A DNA stretch of 64,000 nucleotides from Acinetobacter equi. Lineage in GTDB: Bacteria; Pseudomonadota; Gammaproteobacteria; Pseudomonadales; Moraxellaceae. Position numbers and translations under genes: made by a program. The DNA is taken from NCBI RefSeq assembly GCF_001307195.1, contig NZ_CP012808.1:2480001-2544000 (forward strand), given 5' to 3'. A model generated the notes under the pieces. That model was not told the DNA's origin. It saw nothing but the letters and a program-made list of their open reading frames with translations, and made no database searches. Positions 10,457-19,754 of this stretch are shown here, piece after piece. Position 1 is the first letter of the stretch. Each line of letters opens with the position of its first letter.

Positions 10457-10480
10457 TCCATATCAATTTTTCATAGAATT

Positions 10481-11047
10481 TTATTGTCTTGTATTCACAA
10501 ATAATCCAATGTCTCTCAAAGAACCATCTTGAGGATTTTTTGCAGACTTTTCCAATATCTCTTCTAAAACAAACCCTGACCGTAAACAAAGCCGCCTTGC
10601 TCTCTCATTTTCAATATCTACAAATGCTTCTATACGCTTTACTTTTAACTCTTCTTTTAAAAAGTTAATCAAATATTGTAACGCACACGTCATATATCCT
10701 TTTCCATGAAATTTGAGATTTGCCCAAAAGCCCACAGTAATACACGGTATATCCCATTGTATTTGGTGTAGACCAATGACCCCAACAAATGATCCATCAG
10801 ATTTCAAACGAATAATATACGTAAATGCATGTTTATTTTGAGCATCTAACATGCATCGCTCACAATACTGCATAGCACTCTCTAAAGATGGTATTTCCAA
10901 ACTCCAAGGTAAAGATGCAGGAAATACCCTTAATAGCTGAATAGAGCCTAATATCGCTTGAAAAAGGTCATATGCATCCTTTTGGTCTATCCATGAAAGT
11001 TCAATCTGATCATGATTGAGTTTTCCCATTATTTTTATTTTATCCAT
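10481..11047 (-). CDS. GNAT-family N-acetyltransferase, RimJ/RimL type
   Basis: A 188 aa acetyl-CoA-dependent acetyltransferase of the Acetyltransf_3 (RimJ/RimL) group. The family order is visible: an N-terminal substrate lobe, FVGVIGLHQI (about 88), VGFWANLKFHGKGYMTCAL with the acetyl-CoA loop (about 107-125), then the ENERARRLCLRSGFVLEE motif (about 147-165). A GAGGGAAC Shine-Dalgarno just before ATG 11047 supports this start. It lies downstream of glnS on the same strand behind a terminator and overlaps nothing. The acceptor is unknown; ribosomal-protein or small-molecule acetylation are both possible. Confidence 0.85.
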   Translation of the reverse strand: MDKIKIMGKLNHDQIELSWIDQKDAYDLFQAILGSIQLLRVFPASLPWSLEIPSLESAMQYCERCMLDAQNKHAFTYIIRLKSDGSFVGVIGLHQIQWDIPCITVGFWANLKFHGKGYMTCALQYLINFLKEELKVKRIEAFVDIENERARRLCLRSGFVLEEILEKSAKNPQDGSLRDIGLFVNTRQ

Positions 11048-11087
11048 GTTCCCTCACATGAATTTTCCTTTTCATATTCATCATAAT

Positions 11088-11115
11088 AAAAAAGCCCAAC
11101 CTAAGTTGAGCTTTT
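11088..11115 (-). terminator. glnS terminator
   Basis: Read on the minus strand: AAAAGCTCAAC-TTAG-GTTGGGCTTTTTT, with one G-U pair and a T-tract, just after the glnS stop. Confidence 0.8.
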
Positions 11116-11136
11116 AACAAAATAAAATAAAACCGA

Positions 11137-12864
11137 TTATTTTGCTGGCTTGAAGCTATCTTTTAAATCTAAGATACGGTTAAACACAGGTTTTTCACTG
11201 CTATGATCATATTGATCTGCTACAAAATAACCTTCACGTTCAAATTGGAAACGATCTTCTGGTTTTGCTTCTGCCAAAGCAGGTTCAATAACCGCTTGCA
11301 CGATTTGTAATGAGTTCGGTGTTAAGTTAGCTAAGAAATCATCACCTACCTCTGGATCAGACTCAGTGAATAAGCGATCGTACACACGAACTTCAGCAGG
11401 AATACCTTTTTCAGCAGAAACCCAGTGAATAACACCTTTCACTTTACGTCCTTCGGGGTTCTTCCCTAAAGTTGCTGGGTCAATTGAACATTTCAGCTCA
11501 ATGATTTCACCATTAGCATCCTTAATCACTTCATCACACTTAATCACGTAAGCATGACGTAAACGCACTTCACCATCCACTGTTAGACGTTTAAAGCCTT
11601 TTGGTGGAACTTCTTCAAAATCTTTACGATCAATGTAAATTTCTTGTGTTAATGGAATAATACGTTCGCCCATATCTACATTCGGGTGACGCGCATGAAC
11701 TAAATCCATTGCTTCAGGAAGGTTCGTTAATGTCACTTTAAGCGGATTAAGTACAGCCATACCACGTGAAGCTATATTTTCCAAAGATTGGCGAATACAG
11801 TATTCAAGCATTGCAACATCAACAATACTGCCATCAACCTTAGAAACGCCTACACGCTTACAGAAATCACGTAAACCTTCCGGCGTAAAACCACGACGAC
11901 GCATACCAACAACTGTTGGCATACGCGGATCATCCCATCCATTTACGTGACCACCTTCAACTAATTTACGAAGCTTACGTTTAGACGTAATTGTATAGTC
12001 AACATTTAAACGGCTAGATTCATACTGGTGTGGAATACTTGTCGAATGTACTTTTTCAACAATCCAATCATAAAATGGACGATGATCTTGGAATTCTAAA
12101 GTACAAAGTGAATGCGTAATGCCTTCAATTGCATCAGACAATGGATGAGCATAGTCATACATTGGATACATTTTCCACTTATCACCCGTTTGATGGTGCT
12201 CTGAATGCAATACACGATACAAAATAGGGTCACGCATATGAATATTAGGTGATGCCATATCAATTTTGGCACGAAGTACTGCTTCACCTTCTCCAAACTC
12301 ACCATTATTCATTTTTTCAAAACGTGCTAAGTTTTCTTCAACAGATACTTCACGATAAGGTGAATTCTTACCAAGCTCTTTGAAGTTACCACGATTCAAC
12401 TTAATTTCTTCAGGTGTTTGCAAATCGACGTATGCATCACCTTGTTTAATTAATTGAATTGCCCAAGCATACAGTTGGTCAAAATAGCTTGAAGCATAGC
12501 GCGGTGCACCATCCCATTCAAAACCTAGCCATTTCACATCATTGGCAATACCATCGACATATTCTTGCTCTTCTGCATCTGGATTTGTATCGTCAAAACG
12601 AAGATTACATAAACCATCAAATTCCTGAGCAATACCAAAATTCAAACAAATTGCTTTCACATGACCAATATGTAAATAGCCGTTTGGCTCTGGTGGGAAA
12701 CGAGTAATAACTTTTTGCGTACGGCCAGCAGCCAAATCATCTGTAATCACTTGGCGAATAAAGTCTAAGCCTGGCTGTTGTTCTTGCTGCACCGCGTCGA
12801 CAGAGGCATTATTATTCGGTGTCGGATTGTTTGGCAGAGATGAAACAACATCATTTGGCTTCAT
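11137..12864 (-). CDS. glnS: Glutaminyl-tRNA synthetase
   Basis: Class I synthetase that charges tRNA-Gln. The 575 aa protein has the HIGH motif in [15 protein letters not shown] (about residues 56-70) and the KMSKS-equivalent [10 protein letters not shown] (about 290). [20 protein letters not shown] follows, then the two-part anticodon-binding beta-barrel. It carries an N-terminal low-complexity extension (NNPTPNNN) ahead of the catalytic domain. Its presence implies direct charging of glutamine rather than sole use of the GatCAB route. It is divergent from ppiB across 166 bp. Confidence 0.96.
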   Translation of the reverse strand: MKPNDVVSSLPNNPTPNNNASVDAVQQEQQPGLDFIRQVITDDLAAGRTQKVITRFPPEPNGYLHIGHVKAICLNFGIAQEFDGLCNLRFDDTNPDAEEQEYVDGIANDVKWLGFEWDGAPRYASSYFDQLYAWAIQLIKQGDAYVDLQTPEEIKLNRGNFKELGKNSPYREVSVEENLARFEKMNNGEFGEGEAVLRAKIDMASPNIHMRDPILYRVLHSEHHQTGDKWKMYPMYDYAHPLSDAIEGITHSLCTLEFQDHRPFYDWIVEKVHSTSIPHQYESSRLNVDYTITSKRKLRKLVEGGHVNGWDDPRMPTVVGMRRRGFTPEGLRDFCKRVGVSKVDGSIVDVAMLEYCIRQSLENIASRGMAVLNPLKVTLTNLPEAMDLVHARHPNVDMGERIIPLTQEIYIDRKDFEEVPPKGFKRLTVDGEVRLRHAYVIKCDEVIKDANGEIIELKCSIDPATLGKNPEGRKVKGVIHWVSAEKGIPAEVRVYDRLFTESDPEVGDDFLANLTPNSLQIVQAVIEPALAEAKPEDRFQFEREGYFVADQYDHSSEKPVFNRILDLKDSFKPAK

Positions 12865-13030
12865 AGTAGTAAAATCACTTTCAGGTTAACATTTAGGATA
12901 ATTAAAACGCATTTCTTTAATTTTAACAAAGAAAATAACGTTTTTACTTGCCTTGTAGTTTACAGTTTGCTTATGCTTCTCTCAACCAAAAAACCCATGG
13001 CTTTTATGTCCATGATTAGGAGATTACACA

Positions 13031-13540
13031 ATGAGTTTTCCTCAAGTCGAATTAAACACCAATAAAGGTCGTATTGTTCTTGAACTTAACAGCGAAAAAG
13101 CACCAATTACTGTTGCTAACTTTTTAGAATACGTCCGTGACGGTTTCTATGACGGCGTAATTTTCCACCGCGTTATTGATGGTTTTATGATCCAAGGCGG
13201 CGGTATGGATGAAAACTTCAAAGAAAAAGCAACTCGTGACTCTATCGAAAACGAAGCTGACAATGGTTTAAGTAATGATGAAGGTACGATTGCAATGGCA
13301 CGTACACAAGCACCTCACTCTGCTTCAGCTCAATTCTTTATCAACGTTAAAAATAATGCTTTCCTTAACCATACAGGTAAAACTGCTCAAGGTTGGGGCT
13401 ATGCTGTATTTGGTAAAGTTGTTGAAGGCATGGACGTTGTAAGCGAAATTAAAGGTGTTCGTACTGGCAATCGTGGTTATCACGCTGACGTTCCTTTAGA
13501 AAATGTTGTAATTGAATCTGCAAAAATCATTTCTGAATAA
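13031..13540 (+). CDS. ppiB: Cyclophilin-type peptidyl-prolyl isomerase B
   Basis: A 169 aa cytoplasmic cyclophilin. The signature [15 protein letters not shown] (about residues 44-58) and the active-site stretch [16 protein letters not shown] (about 97-112) are intact. There is no signal peptide, which separates it from the periplasmic PpiA form. TTAGGAG precedes the ATG at ideal spacing. lpxH follows on the same strand after 109 bp, as in many gammaproteobacteria. Confidence 0.93.
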   Translation: MSFPQVELNTNKGRIVLELNSEKAPITVANFLEYVRDGFYDGVIFHRVIDGFMIQGGGMDENFKEKATRDSIENEADNGLSNDEGTIAMARTQAPHSASAQFFINVKNNAFLNHTGKTAQGWGYAVFGKVVEGMDVVSEIKGVRTGNRGYHADVPLENVVIESAKIISE

Positions 13541-13600
13541 AAAATAGTTTTCTCAAATTCATTTGTATTTTAAAGCAAAACTTTAAGATGCTGTAATGCT

Positions 13601-13622
13601 AATCCCTTTTTCCAAAGGGATT
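13601..13622 (+). promoter_or_regulatory. Hairpin between ppiB and lpxH
   Basis: AATCCCTTT-TTCC-AAAGGGATT is a perfect 9-bp stem with a tetraloop and no T-tract. It is likely an mRNA-stabilising or processing hairpin, or an attenuator, between the two cistrons; this is inference. Confidence 0.45.
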
Positions 13623-13649
13623 CCTGAGAAATATTTTAAGGAATAATTC

Positions 13650-14369
13650 GTGACCTATCTGTTTATTTCAGATTTACATTTGTCACCTGATCACCCTCGA
13701 CTGGTTCGAGGGTTTTTAGATTTATTAGACAAATATCAAAATCATAGTACTCATCTTTATATTCTAGGTGATTGGTTTAATGCTTGGATTGGTGATGACT
13801 ATACAGCACCTTGGTTAAATGAAATTGTCGAACATTTAAAACAGTTTACCCAAGCAGGCAATCAAGTTTACTTTCAAGTTGGTAATCGAGATTTTGCGTT
13901 GCATCAGGTATTTCTAGATCAATTTGGCGGTCACTTACTACCAGAAACATTTAATTTAAAGATTGGTTCATTTACAGTACGTTTAGAACATGGTGATGCA
14001 TTATGTACAGATGATGTCTCATACCAACGCTTTAGAAAAATTATTCGTAATCCTTTATTAATTAGACTTTTACGCAAAACACCTCTATCTTTTCGTGAAA
14101 AATTAGCCAATGGTTTTCGCAAAAGAAGTCATGAAGCAAAAGAACTTAAAAACTATGACATTATGGATGTCAATCAACAGGCAGTGAAAATTGCATTAAA
14201 AGATGTTGATGCTCTCATTCATGGTCACACACACCGTCCCAACATTCATATCGTAGAAAATAAACAACGTATTGTTTTAGGTGACTGGCGAGAAGATCAA
14301 GCAAAAATTTTAGAGATTTCATCTCAAAATAATCTTTCTTGTTTAAATCTAATCAATTGGAACTATTAA
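13650..14369 (+). CDS. lpxH: UDP-2,3-diacylglucosamine hydrolase
   Basis: Hydrolyses UDP-2,3-diacylglucosamine to lipid X in lipid A synthesis, at the membrane surface. The 239 aa protein is a calcineurin-type metallophosphoesterase with all metal motifs: SDLHL (7-11), GDWFNAWIGDD (about 41), GNRDF (about 79), EHGDALC (about 113) and HGHTHRP (about 193). Translation starts at GTG 13650, supported by TAAGGAATAATT just upstream; no ATG fits. It is probably cotranscribed with ppiB. Confidence 0.93.
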   Translation: MTYLFISDLHLSPDHPRLVRGFLDLLDKYQNHSTHLYILGDWFNAWIGDDYTAPWLNEIVEHLKQFTQAGNQVYFQVGNRDFALHQVFLDQFGGHLLPETFNLKIGSFTVRLEHGDALCTDDVSYQRFRKIIRNPLLIRLLRKTPLSFREKLANGFRKRSHEAKELKNYDIMDVNQQAVKIALKDVDALIHGHTHRPNIHIVENKQRIVLGDWREDQAKILEISSQNNLSCLNLINWNY

Positions 14370-14401
14370 TTTATTTTCTTCTTATTTTATAAATTTTGGG
14401 C

Positions 14402-14435
14402 AAAAAAAATGAAGAGAAAGTCTCTTCATTTTCTT
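14402..14435. terminator. Terminator between lpxH and the cold-shock gene
   Basis: A 12-bp stem (14406-14417 and 14421-14432) closes on a 3-nt loop. An 8-nt A-run on the plus strand becomes the T-tract for the minus-strand cold-shock gene, so it is strongest for that gene and may also serve lpxH. Confidence 0.8.
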
Positions 14436-14477
14436 GCAATTATAAAATAACGCGTATTTTATAAACTGGCTTTCACC

Positions 14478-14687
14478 TTATAGAGGACGAATAGCGCTTG
14501 CTTGAGGACCACGTTTACCGTCAACTACTTCGAATTGAACACGTTGGCCTTCGTTAAGTACTTTAAAACCGCTAGTTTGAATTTCGCTGTAATGAGCAAA
14601 AACGTCAGGACCATTATCTACAGCAATAAAACCAAAACCTTTAGTTTCGTTAAACCATTTAACTGTACCAGTTAAAATATTTGACAT
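14478..14687 (-). CDS. Cold-shock domain protein (CspA family)
   Basis: A 69 aa single-OB-fold RNA/DNA chaperone. Both RNP motifs are present: KGFGFI and DVFAHYSEI. The open frame extends four codons further to a TTG at 14699, but that TTG overlaps the TTGGAAA Shine-Dalgarno. ATG 14687 ([12 protein letters not shown]) gives the normal family length. Roughly 165 bp of AT-rich leader separate it from the next start, compatible with a structured cold-shock 5' UTR, though no cold box was identified. Confidence 0.93.
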   Translation of the reverse strand: MSNILTGTVKWFNETKGFGFIAVDNGPDVFAHYSEIQTSGFKVLNEGQRVQFEVVDGKRGPQASAIRPL

Positions 14688-14854
14688 ATGTATTTCCAAA
14701 TAAAATTTTAAAATAAGTAATCAATACAAATTTGAAACAGGATAAATCTAAAAAACGAAGAATTATGACTACGAAAAAAAGATTAAGAGTTACAAAATTT
14801 AATTGTTATACTTCAAGAACCATCATACAGCGTTTTTCAACTTATACAAGAATA

Positions 14855-15079
14855 TTATGACGAAATAATTCGATAAAGTTGATTTGGGCCAAAATAAAAG
14901 CTCTTACCATCTAAATTCAATTCAATCTTCTCGCCTGTTTCAAGTTGTATCTGTTTCCCCACAGTTACATCAATAAAACCATCACGAGTACTTTGTTTTT
15001 TCACTAAGGGAATCAACTTTACATTAATTCTCGTCCCGTCAGCCATTTCAGCTTGATAACAAGTATTCAGTTCTTTCAA
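14855..15079 (-). CDS. Small hypothetical protein with TTG start
   Basis: A possible 74 aa protein of no recognised family. It alternates charged and hydrophobic residues as a small beta-rich protein would (IDVTVGKQIQLETGEKIELN). The only in-frame start after the upstream TAA is TTG at 15079, with GAGA about 9 nt before it. It is upstream of the cold-shock gene on the same strand. Composition is protein-like rather than shadow-like, since nothing is encoded opposite. The start codon lowers confidence. Confidence 0.5.
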   Translation of the reverse strand: MKELNTCYQAEMADGTRINVKLIPLVKKQSTRDGFIDVTVGKQIQLETGEKIELNLDGKSFYFGPNQLYRIISS

Positions 15080-15426
15080 AAAGGTCTCTATATAAAATAT
15101 GTTTTAAAAATAACATCACAAAATATTGACTAAAATCTAAAAACTTTTTCACAAAAGTTTAGAATCAAACAGTAATATTTTAATCTTTGGTAAAATATCT
15201 CTGACTTATATATCAATTTTCTTGAATTAGCAAGTTGTTTATATCAAAATTAGATCTAAAGAAGACTAATCTTTTTCTAAGCCTTTGTTCTCAAATATAT
15301 GAGTTTCTTTATTTGAAGAAGTAAGATCTCTTTATAAAATAAGAAATACAACAAAAAAAGCAGTACTCCTTTTATCGAAATACTGCTCTTTTTTACTCAC
15401 TGTATAATAATGGCTGATTTATAAAA
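15080..15426. other. Intergenic stretch without genes
   Basis: About 350 AT-rich bp between the small TTG-start gene and the aldolase. It contains the aldolase terminator at its right end and otherwise no recognisable element. Confidence 0.5.
15353..15394 (-). terminator. Aldolase-gene terminator
   Basis: On the minus strand AGCAGTA and TACTGCT pair around a 15-nt loop and are followed by TTTTTTTG. It lies just after the stop of the HpaI-type gene. Confidence 0.7.
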
Positions 15427-16224
15427 CTAATAACCACCTACAGATTGAATCATATCTGTATTCGATTTATATTTTGACAATAAATCACGTAAAGAATTCA
15501 TCAATACACTCGTATCAACCCCAACAGCAACAAACTCAGTACCCAAATCTATGTACTGCTGTGTTACTTCATGCTGTGTAGATAAAATACCTGCTGCTTT
15601 TCCAGTAGCTCGAATTCTTTTAATTGCATCAATTACAACTTTTTGTACTTCAGGATGATTTGGATTACCTTGATATCCCATTGTTGCAGATAAATCTACA
15701 GCGCCAATAAAAACCCCATCAATACCATCAACTTTCAATATTTCATCTAAATTTTCTAACCCTGTTACAGATTCAATTTGAATGAGTAAACAAATATTTT
15801 CATGTGCCGTTGCATAGTAATCTGGGATGCTATTCCAGCGAGTTGCTCTTGCCAATGCAGCTCCAACACCACGAATACCTTCTGGTGGATAACGAACCGC
15901 TTTCACCATTAATTCAGCTTGTTCTACTGTTTCAACCATAGGAATTAATAATGTTTGTGCACCGATATCAAGTAATTGCTTAATCAATTGCACACTACCA
16001 ATGGGTGGTCGAACAACTGCTTGTGATGAATATGCAGCGATGCTTTGTAATTGCGATAATGTTGTTCTTAGATCACTTGGAGCATGCTCACCATCTATTA
16101 AAAGCCAGTCATAGCCTGCATTTGCAGCAATTTCTGTTCCATATGCATCTGCTAATCCAACCCATAAACCAATTTGTTGTTCGGTTTTCAATTTACGTTT
16201 GAAATGGTTGGTATAATCAATCAT
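15427..16224 (-). CDS. hpaI: HpcH/HpaI-type class II aldolase
   Basis: A 265 aa metal-dependent pyruvate aldolase that cleaves 4-hydroxy-2-oxo acids such as 4-hydroxy-2-oxo-heptane-1,7-dioate to pyruvate plus an aldehyde. Family motifs are LLIDGEHAPSD (about 41), the metal-binding Glu in LLIQIESVTGLEN (about 146) and GVFIGAVDLSATMGYQGNP (about 170). None of the other homoprotocatechuate-pathway genes is nearby, so the in vivo substrate is open (2-keto-3-deoxy sugar acids are an alternative, as for GarL/RhmA). It is divergent from the nitroreductase gene. Confidence 0.85.
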   Translation of the reverse strand: MIDYTNHFKRKLKTEQQIGLWVGLADAYGTEIAANAGYDWLLIDGEHAPSDLRTTLSQLQSIAAYSSQAVVRPPIGSVQLIKQLLDIGAQTLLIPMVETVEQAELMVKAVRYPPEGIRGVGAALARATRWNSIPDYYATAHENICLLIQIESVTGLENLDEILKVDGIDGVFIGAVDLSATMGYQGNPNHPEVQKVVIDAIKRIRATGKAAGILSTQHEVTQQYIDLGTEFVAVGVDTSVLMNSLRDLLSKYKSNTDMIQSVGGY

Positions 16225-16513
16225 GACACTACCTAAAAGTACAATTTTCTATGCTTTTATTAGACGCCTTTTATAAAAAACTACCAATATTGATTTTATC
16301 TAGAATCATTCAATTCAACTATTATTCTCAAATATATGAATAAATTATCAAGATAAACATATCTTAGATTAGTATTTAAAGTTGCTATTTTACTTATCTT
16401 ATTTTTTATGATATTAATCTTATATTTTATATAGTAAGAAAAAAGCCTTCCTTCGCCTATTTATATAGATTAAGTTAAAATAACTTTACTTATTCCTTTT
16501 TCGGAGCATTCAT

Positions 16514-17167
16514 ATGGATTTGTTAAACGTTTCAAAAACTCGTTATACAACTAAAGCTTACGATTCTTCAAAAAAAATTCCAGCCGAACAATTTGAACGT
16601 TTACTTGAAATTCTTAGGAATACCCCTTCATCGATTAACATACAACCTTGGCATTTCTTTATTGCTGATCACCAATCAGCAAAAGAGCGTATTGCTACAG
16701 CACTTGTCGGAAAATATGCCTACAATGCACCAAAAGTTTTAGATTCATCGCACACAATTCTTTTTTGTACTCAAGCAGATATTACGACTGAACATCTTGA
16801 TCAACTACTCCAACAAGATGAATTAACTGGTCGTTTTAAAGATGAAACTGCAAAACAAAATCAGAAAGATGCTCGTACAGGATATGTTGAATACTATCGC
16901 AATGAAAAAGGTGATATTCAACGTTGGGCCGAAAACCAGACTTTCATTGCTCTGGGACAAATGCTACTTGCAGCAGGTATTGAACATGTTGATGCAACAC
17001 CAATTGGTGGTTTTAACGAGCAAATTATTTCAGAAGAACTAAAATTAGCTGAACAAGGACTTATTCCATCAGTAATTATGACTTTAGGATACCGAAGTGA
17101 AAATGACTTCAATGCAAAATTGCCAAAATCTCGACTAAATGCTAAAAATATTTTCACTAAATTATAA
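16514..17167 (+). CDS. nfsB: Oxygen-insensitive NAD(P)H nitroreductase, NfsB type
   Basis: A 217 aa FMN flavoenzyme that reduces nitroaromatics and quinones by two-electron steps. NfsB features are the N-terminal RYTTKAYDSSKKIP, the FMN contact TPSSINIQPWHFF (about 37-49) and the C-terminal glycine-rich DATPIGGFN (about 161). TCGGAG stands before ATG 16514. It is monocistronic with its own terminator. Loss of such genes is known to give nitrofuran resistance; this copy is intact. Confidence 0.9.
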   Translation: MDLLNVSKTRYTTKAYDSSKKIPAEQFERLLEILRNTPSSINIQPWHFFIADHQSAKERIATALVGKYAYNAPKVLDSSHTILFCTQADITTEHLDQLLQQDELTGRFKDETAKQNQKDARTGYVEYYRNEKGDIQRWAENQTFIALGQMLLAAGIEHVDATPIGGFNEQIISEELKLAEQGLIPSVIMTLGYRSENDFNAKLPKSRLNAKNIFTKL

Positions 17168-17174
17168 GTTTAAC

Positions 17175-17210
17175 ATCAGCAGGATGAACTACATTCCTGC
17201 TGATTTTTCT
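17175..17210 (+). terminator. nfsB terminator
   Basis: ATCAGCAGGA and TCCTGCTGAT pair around a 10-nt loop and are followed by TTTTT. It may also serve the convergent permease gene weakly. Confidence 0.8.
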
Positions 17211-17228
17211 ACAATCCAATAAATAAAA

Positions 17229-18077
17229 TTAAAATGCTAAAGCCAAACAAACAATACTCGCCAAACCAAATATCAAGCCAATTAATGTGGTTAATTTAAG
17301 TTTTTCCTTAAAGAAAATTAATCCACTTAGTACACCCAAAATTACAACAAGAATATTCATACCTGCAAAAACGACTGCGGGTGAATCTTTTAAAAGCATG
17401 TGAGCCTTTACATATAATGCAATATTGGCAAAATTCAAACAGCCCAATAAAAGTCCTGCAAAAATATTTTGAGGAGCTCCAAACGTTTTATATTTTAATT
17501 TGATATAAATCAAAGAAATAACAAAAGCAGCAATAAACATCAAATTTAAAACAACAGCAAACTGTAGCCCTAAACCTGTTGTATATTTTAATAATACATC
17601 TATTAATGCATAACCAATCCAAACTAAAGCCAAATACAAAACACCTTTATTTGTAGCCAAAGATGTAGAGCGATGAGACCATAAAACAAATAACACCCCT
17701 ACAAGACCAAGGGCTATTCCCATCCATTTATAATTATTAAATTGTTCGTGGAAAATAAAATATGCCGCGCTTAAAGACAAAATAACCGATAAGCGTTGTG
17801 CAATTTCTGTTTTTAAAATACCTGCTGTTTGCAAAGATTTTGCGAGTATTAAGAAAACGCTTGGGAGTAATATGCCTAAGCTCAAAATCAATAACCAAGG
17901 TGTATTTAAAACTGAAATATGTTGAAGATCGGGTTGAAACCAAAAATAACATAGGATACTTGCAATAGCGTAGTTCCAAGTGATCATTTCAATCATAGAA
18001 AATCCTTTGCTACGACAGACTTTCAATAAAATTGATACCACTACACTACAAAGCGCGGCTGAAAAAATAAGTTCCAT
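17229..18077 (-). CDS. DMT-superfamily (EamA-like) permease
   Basis: A 282 aa inner-membrane protein with about ten hydrophobic segments in two repeats, the drug/metabolite transporter layout. Each half ends in the typical pattern: FHEQFNNYKWMGIALGLVGV at about 110-130 and FFKEKLKLTTLIGLIFGLAS near the C-terminus. The substrate cannot be inferred. It lies downstream of fba but is separated by a strong terminator, so it likely has its own promoter. Confidence 0.82.
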   Translation of the reverse strand: MELIFSAALCSVVVSILLKVCRSKGFSMIEMITWNYAIASILCYFWFQPDLQHISVLNTPWLLILSLGILLPSVFLILAKSLQTAGILKTEIAQRLSVILSLSAAYFIFHEQFNNYKWMGIALGLVGVLFVLWSHRSTSLATNKGVLYLALVWIGYALIDVLLKYTTGLGLQFAVVLNLMFIAAFVISLIYIKLKYKTFGAPQNIFAGLLLGCLNFANIALYVKAHMLLKDSPAVVFAGMNILVVILGVLSGLIFFKEKLKLTTLIGLIFGLASIVCLALAF

Positions 18078-18135
18078 CTATTCTTCTTCAATTTTCAAAT
18101 TAAGCATAATTTTACATCAGACGATATTTATACGA

Positions 18136-18168
18136 TAAAAAAAGCTCACATAATGTGAGCTTTTTTTA
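18136..18168 (-). terminator. fba terminator
   Basis: AAAAAAAGCTCACA, loop TAA, TGTGAGCTTTTTTT: a near-perfect stem with T-tracts readable on both strands, directly after fba. Confidence 0.88.
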
Positions 18169-18190
18169 TCTACAAATAGATTTTTCAATC

Positions 18191-19228
18191 TTACTTGTAT
18201 TTTTCAACCATTTTCTCTAAAGAAATTGGGCGAATTTTGTCAGCATGACCTGCTGTTCCAAATGCTTCATAACGGTCAATACAAATTTGTTTCATTGCAT
18301 CAACTGTTGCAGAGAAGAATTTACGCGGATCAAATTCACTTGGTTTTTCAGCCATCAGACGACGCATAGCACCTGTAGATGCTAAACGTAAGTCTGTATC
18401 AATATTGATTTTACGTACACCGTGTTTGATTGCATCAACCAATTGCTCAACAGGAACACCATAAGTTTCTTTGATATCACCGCCAAATTCATTGATTACT
18501 GCTAACCATTCTTGTGGCACTGAGCTTGAACCGTGCATTACAAGATGCGTATTTGGTAACGCAGCATGAATTTCTTTAATACGGTCAATCGCTAAGATAT
18601 CACCTGTAGGTGGACGAGTAAATTTGTATGCACCGTGTGATGTACCAACAGCAATAGCTAAAGCATCAACGTTTGTATCTGCAACAAAGCTACGCGCTTC
18701 TTCTACAGAAGTAAGAAGTTGAGAATGGTCTAAAACGCCTTCAGCGCCTACGCCATCTTCTTCACCAGCCATACCAGTTTCAAGGCTACCTAAGCAACCA
18801 ATTTCACCTTCAACCGAAACACCACAAGCATGTGCCATTTCAACAGTACGACGAGTTACATCTACATTATATTCATATGAAGTTGGTGTTTTACCATCTG
18901 CACCTAAAGAACCATCCATCATTACAGATGAAAAGCCTAATTGAATAGAACGTTGACATACGTCAGGGCTAGTACCATGATCTTGGTGCATAACCACTGG
19001 AATATGCGGCCATTCTTCAATTGCAGCCAAAATTAGGTGACGTAAAAACGGTGCGCCTGCATATTTACGAGCACCAGCAGATGCTTGTACGATAACAGGT
19101 GAATTAGTTGCGTCAGCAGCTAACATAATTGCACGCATTTGTTCTAAGTTGTTTACGTTAAACGCTGGTACGCCGTAAGCATGTTCGCCGGCGTGATCCA
19201 AGAGCTGGCGCAAAGAAATAAGAGCCAT
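18191..19228 (-). CDS. fba: Class II fructose-bisphosphate aldolase
   Basis: A zinc-dependent enzyme that splits or forms fructose 1,6-bisphosphate in glycolysis and gluconeogenesis. At 345 aa it has the metal-ligand motifs [14 protein letters not shown] (about 78), GEIGCLGS (about 141), MHGSSSVPQ (about 230) and NIDTDLRLA (about 275). The extended length and the early [13 protein letters not shown] fit the longer (type B, CbbA-like) class II group. It lies downstream of pgk with a small lipoprotein gene between them. GGGAGG in the minus-strand leader marks the start. Confidence 0.94.
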   Translation of the reverse strand: MALISLRQLLDHAGEHAYGVPAFNVNNLEQMRAIMLAADATNSPVIVQASAGARKYAGAPFLRHLILAAIEEWPHIPVVMHQDHGTSPDVCQRSIQLGFSSVMMDGSLGADGKTPTSYEYNVDVTRRTVEMAHACGVSVEGEIGCLGSLETGMAGEEDGVGAEGVLDHSQLLTSVEEARSFVADTNVDALAIAVGTSHGAYKFTRPPTGDILAIDRIKEIHAALPNTHLVMHGSSSVPQEWLAVINEFGGDIKETYGVPVEQLVDAIKHGVRKINIDTDLRLASTGAMRRLMAEKPSEFDPRKFFSATVDAMKQICIDRYEAFGTAGHADKIRPISLEKMVEKYK

Positions 19229-19300
19229 AATATCCTCCCAGGTAGTGTCCCATATTCTACATGGGGATTTCTTTCAATTCAGCATTATTTCTACTTTTTT

Positions 19301-19333
19301 AAAAAAAAGTCCTCAAAAAATTGAGGACTTTTC
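19301..19333 (-). terminator. Terminator after the small lipoprotein gene
   Basis: On the minus strand AAGTCCTCAA and TTGAGGACTT pair around TTTT, followed by a run of T. It insulates fba from the genes upstream. Confidence 0.82.
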
Positions 19334-19364
19334 TATAAATATGGAAAAATTGAATGTATTTCCT

Positions 19365-19622
19365 TTATTTTAGGTCAGTATTTTCTTGATGTACTGTTGC
19401 TTCATCAGCAGGCACATTTGCAATCTCTGCTGGAATATCGGTATTTTTTTCATCTAATATGGGCTGATCAAGTGCATCAATTGCTGCTTGTTGTTCTGTC
19501 GAAATCTCATTTACTTGAACCGATGATGCTTCAGTTGATACAGGTTCTTGATTTTGTTTACTACATGCTGTGAACAAAAAAGAAATTACAAGTACCGAAA
19601 TACCTACCCACTTTTGTTGCAT
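19365..19622 (-). CDS. Small lipoprotein between pgk and fba
   Basis: An 85 aa predicted lipoprotein. A short basic/hydrophobic signal (residues 2-19) ends in the lipobox LFTAC with Cys at about 20. The mature part is acidic and rich in Glu, Asp, Ala and Gln with no recognisable domain. Asp is not at position +2 after the Cys (Ser is), so outer-membrane sorting is expected. It is flanked by terminators on both sides, hence a separate transcription unit inside the glycolytic cluster. The function is unknown. Confidence 0.75.
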   Translation of the reverse strand: MQQKWVGISVLVISFLFTACSKQNQEPVSTEASSVQVNEISTEQQAAIDALDQPILDEKNTDIPAEIANVPADEATVHQENTDLK

Positions 19623-19701
19623 AATAATTTTCCATGACCAGTCGCTTTGACATGCAAATCTTATGTCAAAATTATTTCAATTTAATGACGATAAGACAAA
19701 C

Positions 19702-19730
19702 AAAAAAGGCTAGTTTTCACTAGCCTTTTT
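19702..19730 (-). terminator. pgk terminator
   Basis: AAAAAGGCTAG-TTTTCA-CTAGCCTTTTT, symmetrical and strong on both strands, right after the pgk stop. Confidence 0.88.
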
Positions 19731-19754
19731 CATTTCTAAAATTTCAGTAATGAT

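Noticed and set aside
10374..10589. Minus-strand frame overlapping the ends of the LRAT and GNAT genes
   Set aside because: It is a shadow of two well-supported genes in other frames, with Phe/Arg-rich composition unlike a protein.
14688..14699. Longer cold-shock protein beginning at TTG
   Set aside because: The TTG overlaps the probable Shine-Dalgarno, and ATG 14687 gives the normal 69-residue length.
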